This document shows positions 18,934-27,741 of a DNA stretch of 64,000 nucleotides, in pieces. Position numbers and translations under genes: made by a program. The stretch is from Asticcacaulis aquaticus (GTDB lineage Bacteria; Pseudomonadota; Alphaproteobacteria; Caulobacterales; Caulobacteraceae), in assembly GCF_028550415.1 (NCBI RefSeq), contig NZ_JAQQKX010000010.1:112131-176130 (forward strand), given 5' to 3'. The stretch's first letter is position 1, and each line of letters begins with the position of its first letter. The notes under the pieces were generated by a model that had not been told where the DNA came from, ran no database searches, and saw only the letters and a list, made by a program, of their open reading frames with translations.

Positions 18934-21555
18934 ATGAAACTGCACACTCTCTCCCTCGGCGCCTTGCTGATGGCCACCACGTCGCTGGCGGCGGTCTCCG
19001 CTGCCACGGCGCAAGACCAAACCCCTCCGGCCGCGGACGCCAACGCCGCCCCGGCGGCCGAAAAGGAAATCACCGAAGTCGTCGTGCGCGGCAAGAACGT
19101 CCCCAAGACGATGCGCCGCACCGCCGAAGTCTCGGCGATCCTGACGACCGAAGACCTCAAGCGTACCGGCGACGACAACGCCGCCGCCGCCCTGACCCGC
19201 GTCGCCGGCCTCAGCATCGTCGAAGGCAAGTTCATCTATGTGCGCGGCCTTGGCGAGCGCTACTCTTCGGCCCTGCTGAACGGCGCGCCGCTGCCGTCGC
19301 CCGAGCCGCTGCAACGCGTCGTGCCGCTCGACCTGTTCCCGGCCTCGCTGCTGGGCCGCGTCTCGGTCCAGAAGACCTATTCGGCGGAATTCCCCGGTGA
19401 GTTCGGCGGCGGTGTCGTCGACCTGCAAACCCTGGCTATCCCGCGCGACAGCTTCCTGACCTTCGGCGTCGGCACCGGCTACAACACGGAAACGACCGGC
19501 AAGAAGACCGTCACCTATTTCGGTTCGGTCACCGACTGGCTGGGCTATGACGACGGCGCGCGCAGCCTGCCGGACGCCCTGCGCACGGCCATGGGTAAGG
19601 GCAAGCTGATCAACCCGAACAACTACCCCTCGACCGGCACCGGTGCCACGAAAGAGCTTCAGACCATCGGTCAGTCCTTCACCAATGCCGACCTGAACCT
19701 GCTGCAAATCGGTCGTCCGACGCCGAACTTCAGCACCAATCTCGGTCTGGGCGACGCCTATGACGTGCTTGGTGGTCGACTGGGCGTGGTCGCCGTCGGC
19801 GATTTCTCCAACAACTGGTCGGTCAAGCGCGGCGTCCACTATGAGGACGACTACGAAAACTCGGCCAACAACGTCTCGTGGAACGGCCTGCTTAGCCTCG
19901 GCTATACGCACGGCGGCCATACGGTCAAGTGGACCGGCATGTATATCCGCAAGACGACGAAGTTCGCCGCCACCCGCGATGGCTACAACTCGAACGGCTT
20001 CTTCTACCGTAAGGACCGCACCGGCTGGTATCAGCGCGAGCTGGGCCTCAGCCAGTTGACGGGCAACCATGCCCTGACCTCGACCCTGACGCTCGACTGG
20101 ACGGCCTCCTACGCCGTCACCGTCCGCGACACGCCGTACGACAAGTTCATCAACTACCAGCTCGACACCTCGGGCGGTGCGCTGAACGGCCTCTATTTCA
20201 CCGACCTGCGCAATGGCGGTGGTAACGAGACGGCCTTCTCGAACCTGAAGGACACGGCCAAGTATCTCGGCGCGAACCTGACCTGGGACTATTCGCTGGG
20301 CGACGGTCGCGACGGCAAGCTGATGGTCGGCGCGTCGACCCTCGACAACCAGCGCGACTATCAGCGCCGGGCCTTCGAGTTCAAGTCGGTCAACGACTCG
20401 CTCGCCAAATATACCCGCGTCGACTACCTGTTCTCGGACTACAATATCCGTCCGGACTTCCTGCAACTGTGGGAAACCGGTTCGGATTCACCTCAAGCCT
20501 ACAAGGCCGGTCTGATCGTTCAGGCCTACTACATCAAGACCGACGTCGCCGTCCTGCCGCTGGTTCGTGTGGCCGCCGGTGTGCGTTTCGAAAACGGCAA
20601 GGAACGCTCGGATCTGAGCTACCTGTACCAGACCAACGCCAAGCCGGACCGCGCCTCGACGGTCATCAAGGAAAGCTACGTCCTGCCGTCGGCGACCGCG
20701 ACCTGGAACTTCAAGGAAGACATGCAGCTCCGCTTCGGCGCGTCCAAGACCATCGGCCGCCCGCAGTTCCGCGAACTGGCCGAGCCGACCTTCCGCGAAT
20801 CCGACAGCGACCGTTCCTTCACCGGTAACCCGTTCCTGAAGGACACCGAGCTGACCAATCTGGATGCGCGGTACGAGTGGTACTACGGCGCGGGCGAATA
20901 CCTGACCGCCGGTCTGTTCCACAAGACGCTCGACAACCCGGTCGAAACCATCTCGACCGGCACCCAGCTTCAGCAGACCTTCGTCAACGCCCCCAAGGCG
21001 AAGATTCAAGGCTTCGAAGTCGACTACAAGGGCCTGTTCGAAAGCCCGATGCAGGGCAAGTTCTTCGACGGCAAGGAATGGCTGGTTCAGGCCAACTACA
21101 CCTTCACCGACTCCAGCGTGCAGGTGAAGACGGGCGACAAGATCGCCTTCAGCCGCACGACCTTCCAGCCGGTCGAAGCCTCGCTCTACATCAAGGACGG
21201 CGCCAAGCTGCAAGGTCAGTCGGACCACCTCGCCAACCTCCAGTTCGGCTGGCAGGACGATGAGGCCAAGTCGCAGGCCACGCTTCTGCTGACCTATGTC
21301 AGCGAGCGCATCTCGGTCCGCGGTTCGGGCATCGTCGGCGACCCCGACATCATGCAGGAGCCGGGCACTCAGGTCGATTTCGTCTATCGCAAGGGCTTCA
21401 CTACCTTCGGTCGCGACCTGAACCTTCAGGTCGAGGCGCGTAACCTGGGCGGCACCGAGTACAAGGAATACCAGACGGTCAACAGCAAGCGCGTCTATGT
21501 CGACCGCTACGACCCGGGTACCTCGGTCTCGGTCAGCTTGTCGACGACGTTCTAA
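18934..21555 (+). CDS. TonB-dependent receptor paired with the Pho-box lipoprotein
   Basis: An 873-residue receptor, shorter than the two giant ones in the window. A signal peptide ends near ATAQ. TonB-box-like EITEVVVRGK is followed by a plug with DDNAAAALTRVAGLSIV, FIYVRGLGERYSSALLNG and SAEFPGEFGGGVVDLQT, then a barrel finishing in SVSLSTTF with terminal Phe. ATG 18934 follows the lipoprotein gene by 77 bp with no terminator between, and a strong terminator follows the receptor, so the two form an operon. The biased codon use is shared. Receptor identity is secure. The ligand is unknown; phosphate or a phosphorylated compound is inferred from the Pho box. Confidence 0.9.
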   Translation: MKLHTLSLGALLMATTSLAAVSAATAQDQTPPAADANAAPAAEKEITEVVVRGKNVPKTMRRTAEVSAILTTEDLKRTGDDNAAAALTRVAGLSIVEGKFIYVRGLGERYSSALLNGAPLPSPEPLQRVVPLDLFPASLLGRVSVQKTYSAEFPGEFGGGVVDLQTLAIPRDSFLTFGVGTGYNTETTGKKTVTYFGSVTDWLGYDDGARSLPDALRTAMGKGKLINPNNYPSTGTGATKELQTIGQSFTNADLNLLQIGRPTPNFSTNLGLGDAYDVLGGRLGVVAVGDFSNNWSVKRGVHYEDDYENSANNVSWNGLLSLGYTHGGHTVKWTGMYIRKTTKFAATRDGYNSNGFFYRKDRTGWYQRELGLSQLTGNHALTSTLTLDWTASYAVTVRDTPYDKFINYQLDTSGGALNGLYFTDLRNGGGNETAFSNLKDTAKYLGANLTWDYSLGDGRDGKLMVGASTLDNQRDYQRRAFEFKSVNDSLAKYTRVDYLFSDYNIRPDFLQLWETGSDSPQAYKAGLIVQAYYIKTDVAVLPLVRVAAGVRFENGKERSDLSYLYQTNAKPDRASTVIKESYVLPSATATWNFKEDMQLRFGASKTIGRPQFRELAEPTFRESDSDRSFTGNPFLKDTELTNLDARYEWYYGAGEYLTAGLFHKTLDNPVETISTGTQLQQTFVNAPKAKIQGFEVDYKGLFESPMQGKFFDGKEWLVQANYTFTDSSVQVKTGDKIAFSRTTFQPVEASLYIKDGAKLQGQSDHLANLQFGWQDDEAKSQATLLLTYVSERISVRGSGIVGDPDIMQEPGTQVDFVYRKGFTTFGRDLNLQVEARNLGGTEYKEYQTVNSKRVYVDRYDPGTSVSVSLSTTF

Positions 21556-21579
21556 GGCACGTGTGTCGGTAAGAATTGA

Positions 21580-21608
21580 GCCCTCCGGTGCGAACCGGAG
21601 GGCTTTTT
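21580..21608 (+). terminator. Rho-independent terminator after the lipoprotein-TonB receptor operon
   Basis: A perfect 10-bp GC-rich stem (21580-21589 with 21594-21603), GCGA loop and a TTTTT tract, 24 bp after the receptor stop codon. Confidence 0.9.
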
Positions 21609-21657
21609 CATGGATCAGGCGGTCACCATTCCCCCGATAGTGGCGGGGTATCTATGA

Positions 21658-22227
21658 CTAATGCCATTTGGTGCCTTCCCGCAGTCTGCCGAGAATATCC
21701 ACCATCCGCTTGGCTCGCGTTTCCGGGCGTTTGGCGGTTTGCAGACGGTGATAGATGGCGAACAGGTTGGCGCGATTCAGCGTACTGTAAAACGTTGCGG
21801 CCTTGGGGTCATCCGCCAGCGCCGCAAGAAAGTCCGCCGGCATGGCCATCTCCGACGATCCGGCATAGGCGCTGTCCCAGCGGCCATCGGCACGGGCAGC
21901 TTCGACATGGCGCAGACCCGACGGTTGCATCAGGCCTTCGGTCATAAGCCGCTCCACGTGGTCGCAGTTCTTTTTCGACCAGTTGGACCCGGGGCGGCGC
22001 GGCGATAACCGCTGCACGAACGAAATCTCGTCAAGCGCCTGCCGCTGGCCGTCGATCCAGCCCCACATCAGGGCCACCACGACGCAGTCTTCCCATGTCA
22101 CCGAGGGGAGGGCGGCGGCCTTCTTGTACATCCGCACCCAAAGTTCGGTCTTCGTGGCATGATGTTCGGCCAGCCAGGCCGAAAGGTCGTCGCGTGTAGC
22201 GAAAGGCAGGTAATGCGTGGGCGTCAT
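21658..22227 (-). CDS. YdeI/OmpD-associated family protein
   Basis: A 189-residue cytoplasmic protein. The start at 22227 is chosen for GAGGG 8 nt upstream; an ATG 27 bp earlier is less well placed. It shows the family pattern: an N-terminal segment with ATRDDLSAWLAEHHATKTELWVR, VTWEDCVVVALMWGWIDGQRQALDE, then FVQRLSPRRPGSNWSKKNCDHVERL, and a C-terminal helical region ending in KRPETRAKRMVDILGRLREGTKWH. Proteins of this group are widespread, small and of unproven function; some are linked to stress or antimicrobial tolerance. It is monocistronic, convergent to the TonB receptor. Confidence 0.85.
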   Translation of the reverse strand: MTPTHYLPFATRDDLSAWLAEHHATKTELWVRMYKKAAALPSVTWEDCVVVALMWGWIDGQRQALDEISFVQRLSPRRPGSNWSKKNCDHVERLMTEGLMQPSGLRHVEAARADGRWDSAYAGSSEMAMPADFLAALADDPKAATFYSTLNRANLFAIYHRLQTAKRPETRAKRMVDILGRLREGTKWH

Positions 22228-22376
22228 GATCGATCCCTCAAAAGAGGCCGACATCTTCGCCTTGCGTTGGACAAAAATCTGTCAGTACGGTGGTTTTCAC
22301 CGCGATCTCAGGCGGTCCTCATGTCGCTCATGTGGATCAGGGTTAGGTAAGGCCTTCATTTTAGGAGGTAAAACCG

Positions 22377-22913
22377 ATGCTTGAGACAACAAAACCCGAT
22401 CTGTGGCGCAAGACGTGGCGCCTGTTTCTGTGGGGCGGGGCAGGGGCCTTGCTGTTGCTGCCGCTGATCGCCATGCAGTTCACCACCGAAGTCGCATGGA
22501 CGGGCAGCGATTTCGTCCTCTTCGGCACCATGCTTCTATGCGCGCTGGGGGCGTTCGAACTGGCGGTGCGGTTGAGCGGAAACTGGGCGTATCGCGCCGC
22601 AGCGGGTCTGGCCATCCTGACCGGCTTCGGGCTGGTCTGGGTCAGCCTCGCCGTCGGGATCATCGGGGCTGAGGACAATCCGGCCAACCTGATCTTTGCC
22701 GCGGTGCTGCTGGTCGGACTGATCGGAACGCTGATCGTGCGCTTCAGGGCCAGCGGTCTGGTGTGGGTGCTGATGGCCATGGCGCTGGTGCAGGGCGTCG
22801 GTGCGGTGATCGCCCTGTCGGACGGTTATCCGGCGGCGATCCTGACCGCGATGTTCGGCGTGTCGTGGCTGGTGTCGGCGGCTCTGTTTCACAAGGCGGC
22901 TAACGCTTCCTAA
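22377..22913 (+). CDS. Hypothetical integral membrane protein
   Basis: A 178-residue protein with a very good AGGAGGT ribosome site. It is almost entirely hydrophobic, with five or six predicted helices (LFLWGGAGALLLLPLIAM, FVLFGTMLLCALGAFELAV, AAAGLAILTGFGLVWVSLAVG, LIFAAVLLVGLIGTLIV, VWVLMAMALVQGVGAVIA, AAILTAMFGVSWLVSAALF) and short loops. I do not recognise a family. Its stop codon directly abuts an interspersed palindrome, and it converges on the wHTH-membrane regulator. The neighbours give no clear functional hint. Confidence 0.75.
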   Translation: MLETTKPDLWRKTWRLFLWGGAGALLLLPLIAMQFTTEVAWTGSDFVLFGTMLLCALGAFELAVRLSGNWAYRAAAGLAILTGFGLVWVSLAVGIIGAEDNPANLIFAAVLLVGLIGTLIVRFRASGLVWVLMAMALVQGVGAVIALSDGYPAAILTAMFGVSWLVSAALFHKAANAS

Positions 22914-22956
22914 GCGCATCCCAAAAAGTGTGCGCGGTTTTTGGAATCAGATGCGC
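22914..22956 (+). repeat. Interspersed palindromic repeat, copy 1
   Basis: The outer arms GCGCATC (22914-22920) and GATGCGC (22950-22956), with inner arms CAAAAA and TTTTTG, form a bulged hairpin. The same sequence, with one extra base, is at 41389-41432, and a diverged inverted copy is at 63820-63883. This copy fills the junction between two convergent genes: it starts right after one stop codon and supplies the TGA stop (22947-22949) of the other. Confidence 0.85.
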
Positions 22957-23978
22957 GGCTGAAAAAGCTTCATAGCGCCGACAATACATCCGGCGAACAG
23001 CGCCCCTTCGAGGCCGGCGGTCACCATCTGACTGACCGGTCCGAAGCCGTTCTCGCCGAACAGGCGCCACATCCCGTCAAAATTCAACCGCGAACCGGGA
23101 AAATGCTGCGCCAGCAGGACGAGGCTGCCCATCATCATCCGGCCGCCCATCAGCGTGATGCCCATGCCGCTAAGGCCGCCACACAACGCCGCCAGCGCTA
23201 TACCGCGTTTCAATGTAAATCGTTCCGCCAGTCCCGCCCCTAAACCGACCGCCGCCCCCAGCAGCAGGCCTTCCGGGGCACCGGTAATCTCGCCCGGTGA
23301 CTGACCGAACAGCAGGGTGAAGGCGTCGAGGCCGAGCAGCTTGACCACCGCGCCGACGACAAGGCCGCCCGCCGCGCCGCCGAGTACCGATCCCCACAGA
23401 TGGTTACCGCGCGAACGGCCCGCAGCGATGCCGAAACTGACGCCCGCGCCGCCAAGGGTGGCGATGAGCGTTGTCAGGCAGAGCAGGACCAGCAGCACCG
23501 ACGCGCCCTGCGCTGACTGCGCCGCCGCGCCGAAGCCATAAAGCAGGCCGCCGAGTCCTCCGGCGACGCTGGCTCCCAAGGTGCCGATCAGGCCTTGCCC
23601 AAGCAGGGGGCGGTAATCGGAACTCTGCTCCAGAGCTATGACAGGCGCTGCAACAGGGGCGGCGGTGTCGACCGGGGCGATAAAGCGGTAGCCGTGTTTG
23701 ACGACGGTTTCGATGAAGCGCGGTCGTCCCGCGTCGTCGTCCAGCACCCTTCGCAGACTGCGGATGCACTGGGTAAGGGCTTCGTCGGTCACCGGCACGC
23801 CTTGCCAGACCTCGTCGAGAAACCGGTCCTTCGAGACGAGCGTGCCGGGTTCGCTGACCAGCAGGATCAGGGCGTCGAGATAGCGGGCGCTCACCTCGAC
23901 GGCGACGCCGTCGCGCAGCAGGCGGCGGTCACGCGCATCGAGCACGAAGCGATCAAAATGGTAGCTACCGGATACCAT
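22947..23978 (-). CDS. OmpR/CadC-type winged-helix regulator fused to a multi-pass membrane domain
   Basis: A 343-residue protein. Residues 1-105 form a winged-helix DNA-binding domain of the Trans_reg_C type (YHFDRFVLDARDRRLLRDG, VSARYLDALILLVSEPGTLVSKDRFLDEVWQG, VTDEALTQCIRSLRRVLDDD, FIETVVKHGYRFIA). From residue 125 on the protein is Gly/Ala-rich with six or more hydrophobic segments (for example LGASVAGGLGGLLYGFGAAA and GASVLLVLLCLTTLIATLG). This is unlike CadC/ToxR, which have one membrane helix and a periplasmic sensor. It would be a membrane-anchored transcription regulator sensing within or across the membrane. Target unknown; the convergent membrane-protein gene is a candidate partner. 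Start codon has AAGG upstream. Confidence 0.8.
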   Translation of the reverse strand: MVSGSYHFDRFVLDARDRRLLRDGVAVEVSARYLDALILLVSEPGTLVSKDRFLDEVWQGVPVTDEALTQCIRSLRRVLDDDAGRPRFIETVVKHGYRFIAPVDTAAPVAAPVIALEQSSDYRPLLGQGLIGTLGASVAGGLGGLLYGFGAAAQSAQGASVLLVLLCLTTLIATLGGAGVSFGIAAGRSRGNHLWGSVLGGAAGGLVVGAVVKLLGLDAFTLLFGQSPGEITGAPEGLLLGAAVGLGAGLAERFTLKRGIALAALCGGLSGMGITLMGGRMMMGSLVLLAQHFPGSRLNFDGMWRLFGENGFGPVSQMVTAGLEGALFAGCIVGAMKLFQPRI

Positions 23979-24003
23979 TCGGGGGCCTTAAGCGATTGAC
24001 GGC

Positions 24004-24624
24004 CTATTCCGCGGCTTTCGTCTCTTCCGTCTTTTCGCCGTTGAGGCGGCGGAACAGCAGGTCGACCATTTCCTCGGCGCTTTCGTCGATCTGAGGACGG
24101 TCCTCGACGGCTTCGACGCCGCAATAGCTGTGGTCGGGCAGGCGGCCCCACACGACCAGCGGCGCGTAATAGCGGGCCAGTTCGTTCAGTGCCTCATGCT
24201 GGTCCTCGGCGGTGTCGGGCAGGACCAGCATGCCGTCGAAGCGCTGCGACTGCACGAGGTCTTTCAGGGCACCTGAGCGCTTGGCCGGGGTCTTGAGCAC
24301 CAGAAGCTCGTAACCGCGCTTGAACACTTCCTGCGTCAGGGCACCCATCAGGTGCAGCAGGCCGGGATCGCGCAGCTTACGGTCGTTGTCTTCGGGCAGG
24401 ACCAGACCGATGGTCCGCGTCGTCTTGAGGCGCAGATTGCGCGCCGCGTGGTTGACGACATAGCCGTTTTCGTCGGCGATGGCGGTGATCTTGTCACGGA
24501 GCGCCTTCGGGATCAGCGGGCTGCCGGCCAGGGCGCGGGAGACGGTGGATACGGAGACTCCGGCCATACGCGCGATATCGGCCATCTTGAGGGGCGCGGC
24601 TACCGGAAAGGTCTGAGTGGTCAT
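24004..24624 (-). CDS. LacI-family regulator with internally shortened effector domain
   Basis: This 206-residue protein begins with a normal LacI HTH (MADIARMAGVSVSTVSRALAGSPLIP, hinge helix AARNLRLKTTRTIGLVLPE). It then has the N-terminal subdomain up to YYAPLVVWGRLPDHSYCGVEAV and jumps to what looks like the extreme C-terminus (IDESAEEMVDLLFRRLNGE). Typical LacI proteins have about 330 to 350 residues, so some 130 residues of the ligand-binding fold are missing, in frame. DNA binding may persist while sugar response is probably altered. It lies 22 bp after kduD in the same direction; kduD is the likely target, through the palindromic element at 25432-25448. Start has AAGGA upstream. Confidence 0.8.
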   Translation of the reverse strand: MTTQTFPVAAPLKMADIARMAGVSVSTVSRALAGSPLIPKALRDKITAIADENGYVVNHAARNLRLKTTRTIGLVLPEDNDRKLRDPGLLHLMGALTQEVFKRGYELLVLKTPAKRSGALKDLVQSQRFDGMLVLPDTAEDQHEALNELARYYAPLVVWGRLPDHSYCGVEAVEDRPQIDESAEEMVDLLFRRLNGEKTEETKAAE

Positions 24625-24646
24625 CTGTGTCCTTATTTACGCTAAA

Positions 24647-25411
24647 TCAGCGAGCCAGCCACCCGCCATCGACGGGGAGTATAACTCCGTTTACATAATT
24701 TGACACGGGGGCGGCGAGAAAAACCGTCGCGCCGCCGACATCGGCGGGCGTCCCCCAGCGCGCGGCGGGGATGCGGCTGAGGATCGCATCGGCGCGCGAA
24801 GGGTCGTTTTGCAGGGCTTCGGTGAGTTCGGTGGCCATATAGCCCGGGGCGATGGCATTGACATTGATGCCTTTCGCCGCCCATTCGTTGGCTAGCAGAC
24901 GCGTGATCCCGGCGACGCCCGACTTCGAGGCGGTGTAGGACGGGACGCGGATGCCGCCCTGAAACGACATCAGGGAGGCGGTGTTGATGATCTTGCCGGA
25001 ACCCTGTGAAATCATGTGTTTACCAGCAGCCTGACACATGAAGAACAGCGATTTGAGGTTCAGGGTCATCACCTCGTCCCAGTCCTGTTCGCTGAATTCG
25101 GTGATCTCGCCGCGACGGATACCGCCGGCATTGTTGACGAGGATATCGAGCCCCCCCATGACCTCCAGCGTCTCGGCGACGATCCCGGCGATGGGGTCGA
25201 TCGACGACATCAGATCGGCCTTGATGAAATGGAACCTGCGACCGATGGCCGCAACCTTCTGCGCCGTATCGTTGGCGTTGGACGACCCCACCGCGCAGAT
25301 ATCCGCCCCGGCTTCGGCCAAAGCCAGGGCCATGCCTTGCCCCAGACCGCGATTGGCCCCGGTGATCAGGGCGATTTTTCCGGTCAGGTCGAACATGGCA
25401 GCAGCGGACAT
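24647..25411 (-). CDS. kduD: 2-dehydro-3-deoxy-D-gluconate 5-dehydrogenase (KduD)
   Basis: A 254-residue short-chain dehydrogenase, the length of the E. coli enzyme. It interconverts 2,5-diketo-3-deoxygluconate and 2-keto-3-deoxygluconate with NAD(H), a cytoplasmic step in breakdown of unsaturated galacturonides and other uronates. Visible motifs are the cofactor loop TGANRGLGQG, NNAGGIRRGEI, the catalytic Ser in NTASLMSFQGG, YTASKSG with the catalytic Tyr and Lys, and PGYMATELTEAL. The product links the pectate lyase of this window to central metabolism. An AGGAG site stands about 11 nt before the ATG. It is divergent from lldD and followed by the LacI-type gene. Confidence 0.85.
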   Translation of the reverse strand: MSAAAMFDLTGKIALITGANRGLGQGMALALAEAGADICAVGSSNANDTAQKVAAIGRRFHFIKADLMSSIDPIAGIVAETLEVMGGLDILVNNAGGIRRGEITEFSEQDWDEVMTLNLKSLFFMCQAAGKHMISQGSGKIINTASLMSFQGGIRVPSYTASKSGVAGITRLLANEWAAKGINVNAIAPGYMATELTEALQNDPSRADAILSRIPAARWGTPADVGGATVFLAAPVSNYVNGVILPVDGGWLAR

Positions 25412-25431
25412 AGTCTTAAGGTCTCCTATTC

Positions 25432-25448
25432 GATTTCACCGGTAGCAC
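25432..25448. promoter_or_regulatory. Possible LacI-type operator between kduD and lldD
   Basis: The core ACCGGT (25438-25443) has a half-site GTAGCA on one side that fits LacI-family operators with a CG centre; the other half matches poorly. It lies 21 bp upstream of the kduD start codon. Tentative. Confidence 0.3.
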
Positions 25449-25593
25449 AGGCAAAAAGGGAGAGGGAAGGCTTTTATTAGTGTGATCGATTTCGCTCTCA
25501 ATTGATCATTTGGAAGCGGGAGCAATTGCATCGGGCTTCACTCGCGTGTTAGTACCTGCCGATAATCCATTGCATAAGACTCAGGGCCTTCCG

Positions 25594-26730
25594 ATGATCA
25601 TTTCCGCCTCTACCGACTATCGCGAAGCCGCCCGCCGCAAGCTGCCGCCGTTCCTGTTTCACTATATCGACGGCGGCGCCTATGCCGAACATACGCTGAA
25701 GCGCAATGTCGAAGACCTGTCCGACGTCGCCCTGCGTCAGCGCATCCTGAAGGACGTGGCAAGCTTAAGCCTTGAGACCGAACTGTTCGGCGAGAAACTG
25801 GCCATGCCGACCGTGCTGGCCCCGGTCGGCCTGACCGGCATGTATGCCCGTCGCGGCGAGGTTCAGGCGGCGAAGGCGGCAGCGAAGAAGGGTATCCCCC
25901 TGACCCTGTCGACCGTCAGCGTCTGTTCCATCGAAGAGGTGCAGTCCAACTGCGACCGCTCGATCTGGTTCCAGCTCTACGTGCTCAAAGATCGCGGCTT
26001 CATGAAGAACGCGCTGGAGCGCGCGCAGGCGGCGGGGATCACAAAGCTGGTCTTTACCGTCGATATGCCGGTGCCGGGCGCGCGCTACCGTGACATGCAC
26101 TCGGGCATGAGCGGCCCGAACGCCGAACTCCGCCGTTTGTGGCAGGCGGCGACCCACCCGGAATGGGCCGTCGATGTCGGTCTGCTCGGGCGTCCGCACG
26201 ATCTGGGCAATGTGTCGAAATATCTGGGTAAGGCGACGGGGCTGGCCGACTATATCGGCTGGCTGGGGGCCAATTTCGACCCGTCGATCTCGTGGAAGGA
26301 TCTGGAGTGGATCCGCGACTTCTGGAAGGGCCCGATGATCATCAAGGGCATCCTCGATCCGGAAGACGCCAAGGACGCGGTGACCTTCGGCGCCGACGGA
26401 ATCGTGGTGTCGAACCACGGCGGGCGTCAGTTGGACGGCGTTTTGTCGTCGGCCCGGGCCCTGCCGGCGATTGCCGAGGCGGTCAAGGGCAAGATCACCA
26501 TTCTGGCCGACTCAGGCATCCGCACGGGTCTCGATGTGGTGCGCATGATCGCGCTGGGGGCCGACGGCGTGCTGCTGGGCCGGGCGTTCATCTATGCGCT
26601 GGCGACCCACGGTCAGGCGGGGGTCGAGAACCTGCTGACCCTGTTCGAAAAGGAAATGCGCGTGGCCATGGCGCTCACCGGCGTCAAGTCGATCAAGGAA
26701 ATCGGCCCGCAGTGTTTGGTAAGTAAGTAA
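25594..26730 (+). CDS. lldD: FMN-dependent L-lactate dehydrogenase
   Basis: A 378-residue membrane-associated flavoenzyme that oxidises L-lactate to pyruvate and passes electrons to quinone. It is very close to E. coli LldD from the first residues: [92 protein letters not shown], and [15 protein letters not shown] with the catalytic His, then [14 protein letters not shown] for FMN phosphate. The start at 25594 is fixed by this alignment; 28 upstream codons in frame are not part of the family. It leads an operon with the hydroxyacid dehydrogenase (42 bp later) and the glycerate kinase-like gene. Confidence 0.92.
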   Translation: MIISASTDYREAARRKLPPFLFHYIDGGAYAEHTLKRNVEDLSDVALRQRILKDVASLSLETELFGEKLAMPTVLAPVGLTGMYARRGEVQAAKAAAKKGIPLTLSTVSVCSIEEVQSNCDRSIWFQLYVLKDRGFMKNALERAQAAGITKLVFTVDMPVPGARYRDMHSGMSGPNAELRRLWQAATHPEWAVDVGLLGRPHDLGNVSKYLGKATGLADYIGWLGANFDPSISWKDLEWIRDFWKGPMIIKGILDPEDAKDAVTFGADGIVVSNHGGRQLDGVLSSARALPAIAEAVKGKITILADSGIRTGLDVVRMIALGADGVLLGRAFIYALATHGQAGVENLLTLFEKEMRVAMALTGVKSIKEIGPQCLVSK

Positions 26731-26772
26731 ATACGCCTCCGTCACGCGGGGTGTATTGAGAGGGAGACCGTC

Positions 26773-27741
26773 ATGCCGCCCAAAATCCTGCTGACGCGTC
26801 CGTGGCCCGAAGGCGCGTTCGCGTATCTCAAGGCTCGATATGATGTCACGGTCAATGACAGCGGTGTGCCGCTGACGAAGGATCAACTGATCGCGGCCAT
26901 GGGTGAGTACGATGCCCTGTGCCCGACCGTTACCGACAAGCTGACGGCGGAGGTGCTGAGCGTCGCCGATGCGCGAGTAAAGATGATTGCCAATTTCGGT
27001 GCGGGATTCGAGCATATCGACCTGAACGCGGCCAAGGCGGCGGGCATACGCGTTTCCAATACCCCGGACGTCCTGACCGAGGCGACGGCGGAAATCGCGC
27101 TGCTATTGATCCTGATGACCAGCCGCCGGGCGTCGGAGGCCGAACGTGGCCTGCGCAACGGCGACTGGAACGGCTGGAAGCCGACGCAGTTTCTGGGGCA
27201 AAGCCTCGATGGCAAGACCCTGGGCCTTGCCGGGTTCGGACGCATTGGTCAGGCGACGGCGCGGAAGGCGAAGGCGGCTCTGGGCATGAACATCGCCTAT
27301 TACAGCCGAAATCGTGTCGCACCGGAGATCGAGGCAGCGTTCGACGCCCGTTATGTGGGCTCGCTCGACGAACTGGCCGCGCAGGCGGATGTCCTGTCGC
27401 TACACACGCCGGGCGGAGCCGGGACGCATCATATGATCAATGCGGCCCTGCTCAAACGGATGAAGCCGACCGCCATCCTGATCAATACGGCGCGCGGATC
27501 GGTGGTGAACGAAATCGAACTGGCCGAAGCCCTGGACGCGCGGACGATCGCAGCGGCGGGCCTCGATGTCTATCAGAAAGAACCGGTGGTGAACCCGGCG
27601 CTGTTGCCGCTCGACAATGCGGTTCTCTTGCCGCATCTGGGTTCGGCGACGGTCGAGACGCGCAACAATATGGGCCTGCGCGCCGCCTATAATCTGGATC
27701 GCTTCTTTGCCGGAGAAGACCTGCTTGACGGGATTGCCTGA
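26773..27741 (+). CDS. D-2-hydroxyacid dehydrogenase (hydroxypyruvate/glyoxylate reductase type)
   Basis: A 322-residue NAD(P)-dependent dehydrogenase that would reduce a 2-oxoacid such as hydroxypyruvate or glyoxylate to the D-hydroxyacid. The Rossmann motif GLAGFGRIGQATA is present. The catalytic triad is visible as Arg in NTARGSVVNE, Glu in VYQKEP and His in LPHLGSAT. FGAGFEHIDLNAAKAAGI and NTPDVLTEATAEIALLLIL are typical of the family. ATG has GGGAG 8 nt upstream. Its 3' end overlaps the next gene by 17 bp. The following glycerate kinase-like protein suggests D-glycerate as product, so hydroxypyruvate or tartronate semialdehyde is the likely substrate. Exact specificity cannot be read from sequence. 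Confidence 0.85.
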   Translation: MPPKILLTRPWPEGAFAYLKARYDVTVNDSGVPLTKDQLIAAMGEYDALCPTVTDKLTAEVLSVADARVKMIANFGAGFEHIDLNAAKAAGIRVSNTPDVLTEATAEIALLLILMTSRRASEAERGLRNGDWNGWKPTQFLGQSLDGKTLGLAGFGRIGQATARKAKAALGMNIAYYSRNRVAPEIEAAFDARYVGSLDELAAQADVLSLHTPGGAGTHHMINAALLKRMKPTAILINTARGSVVNEIELAEALDARTIAAAGLDVYQKEPVVNPALLPLDNAVLLPHLGSATVETRNNMGLRAAYNLDRFFAGEDLLDGIA

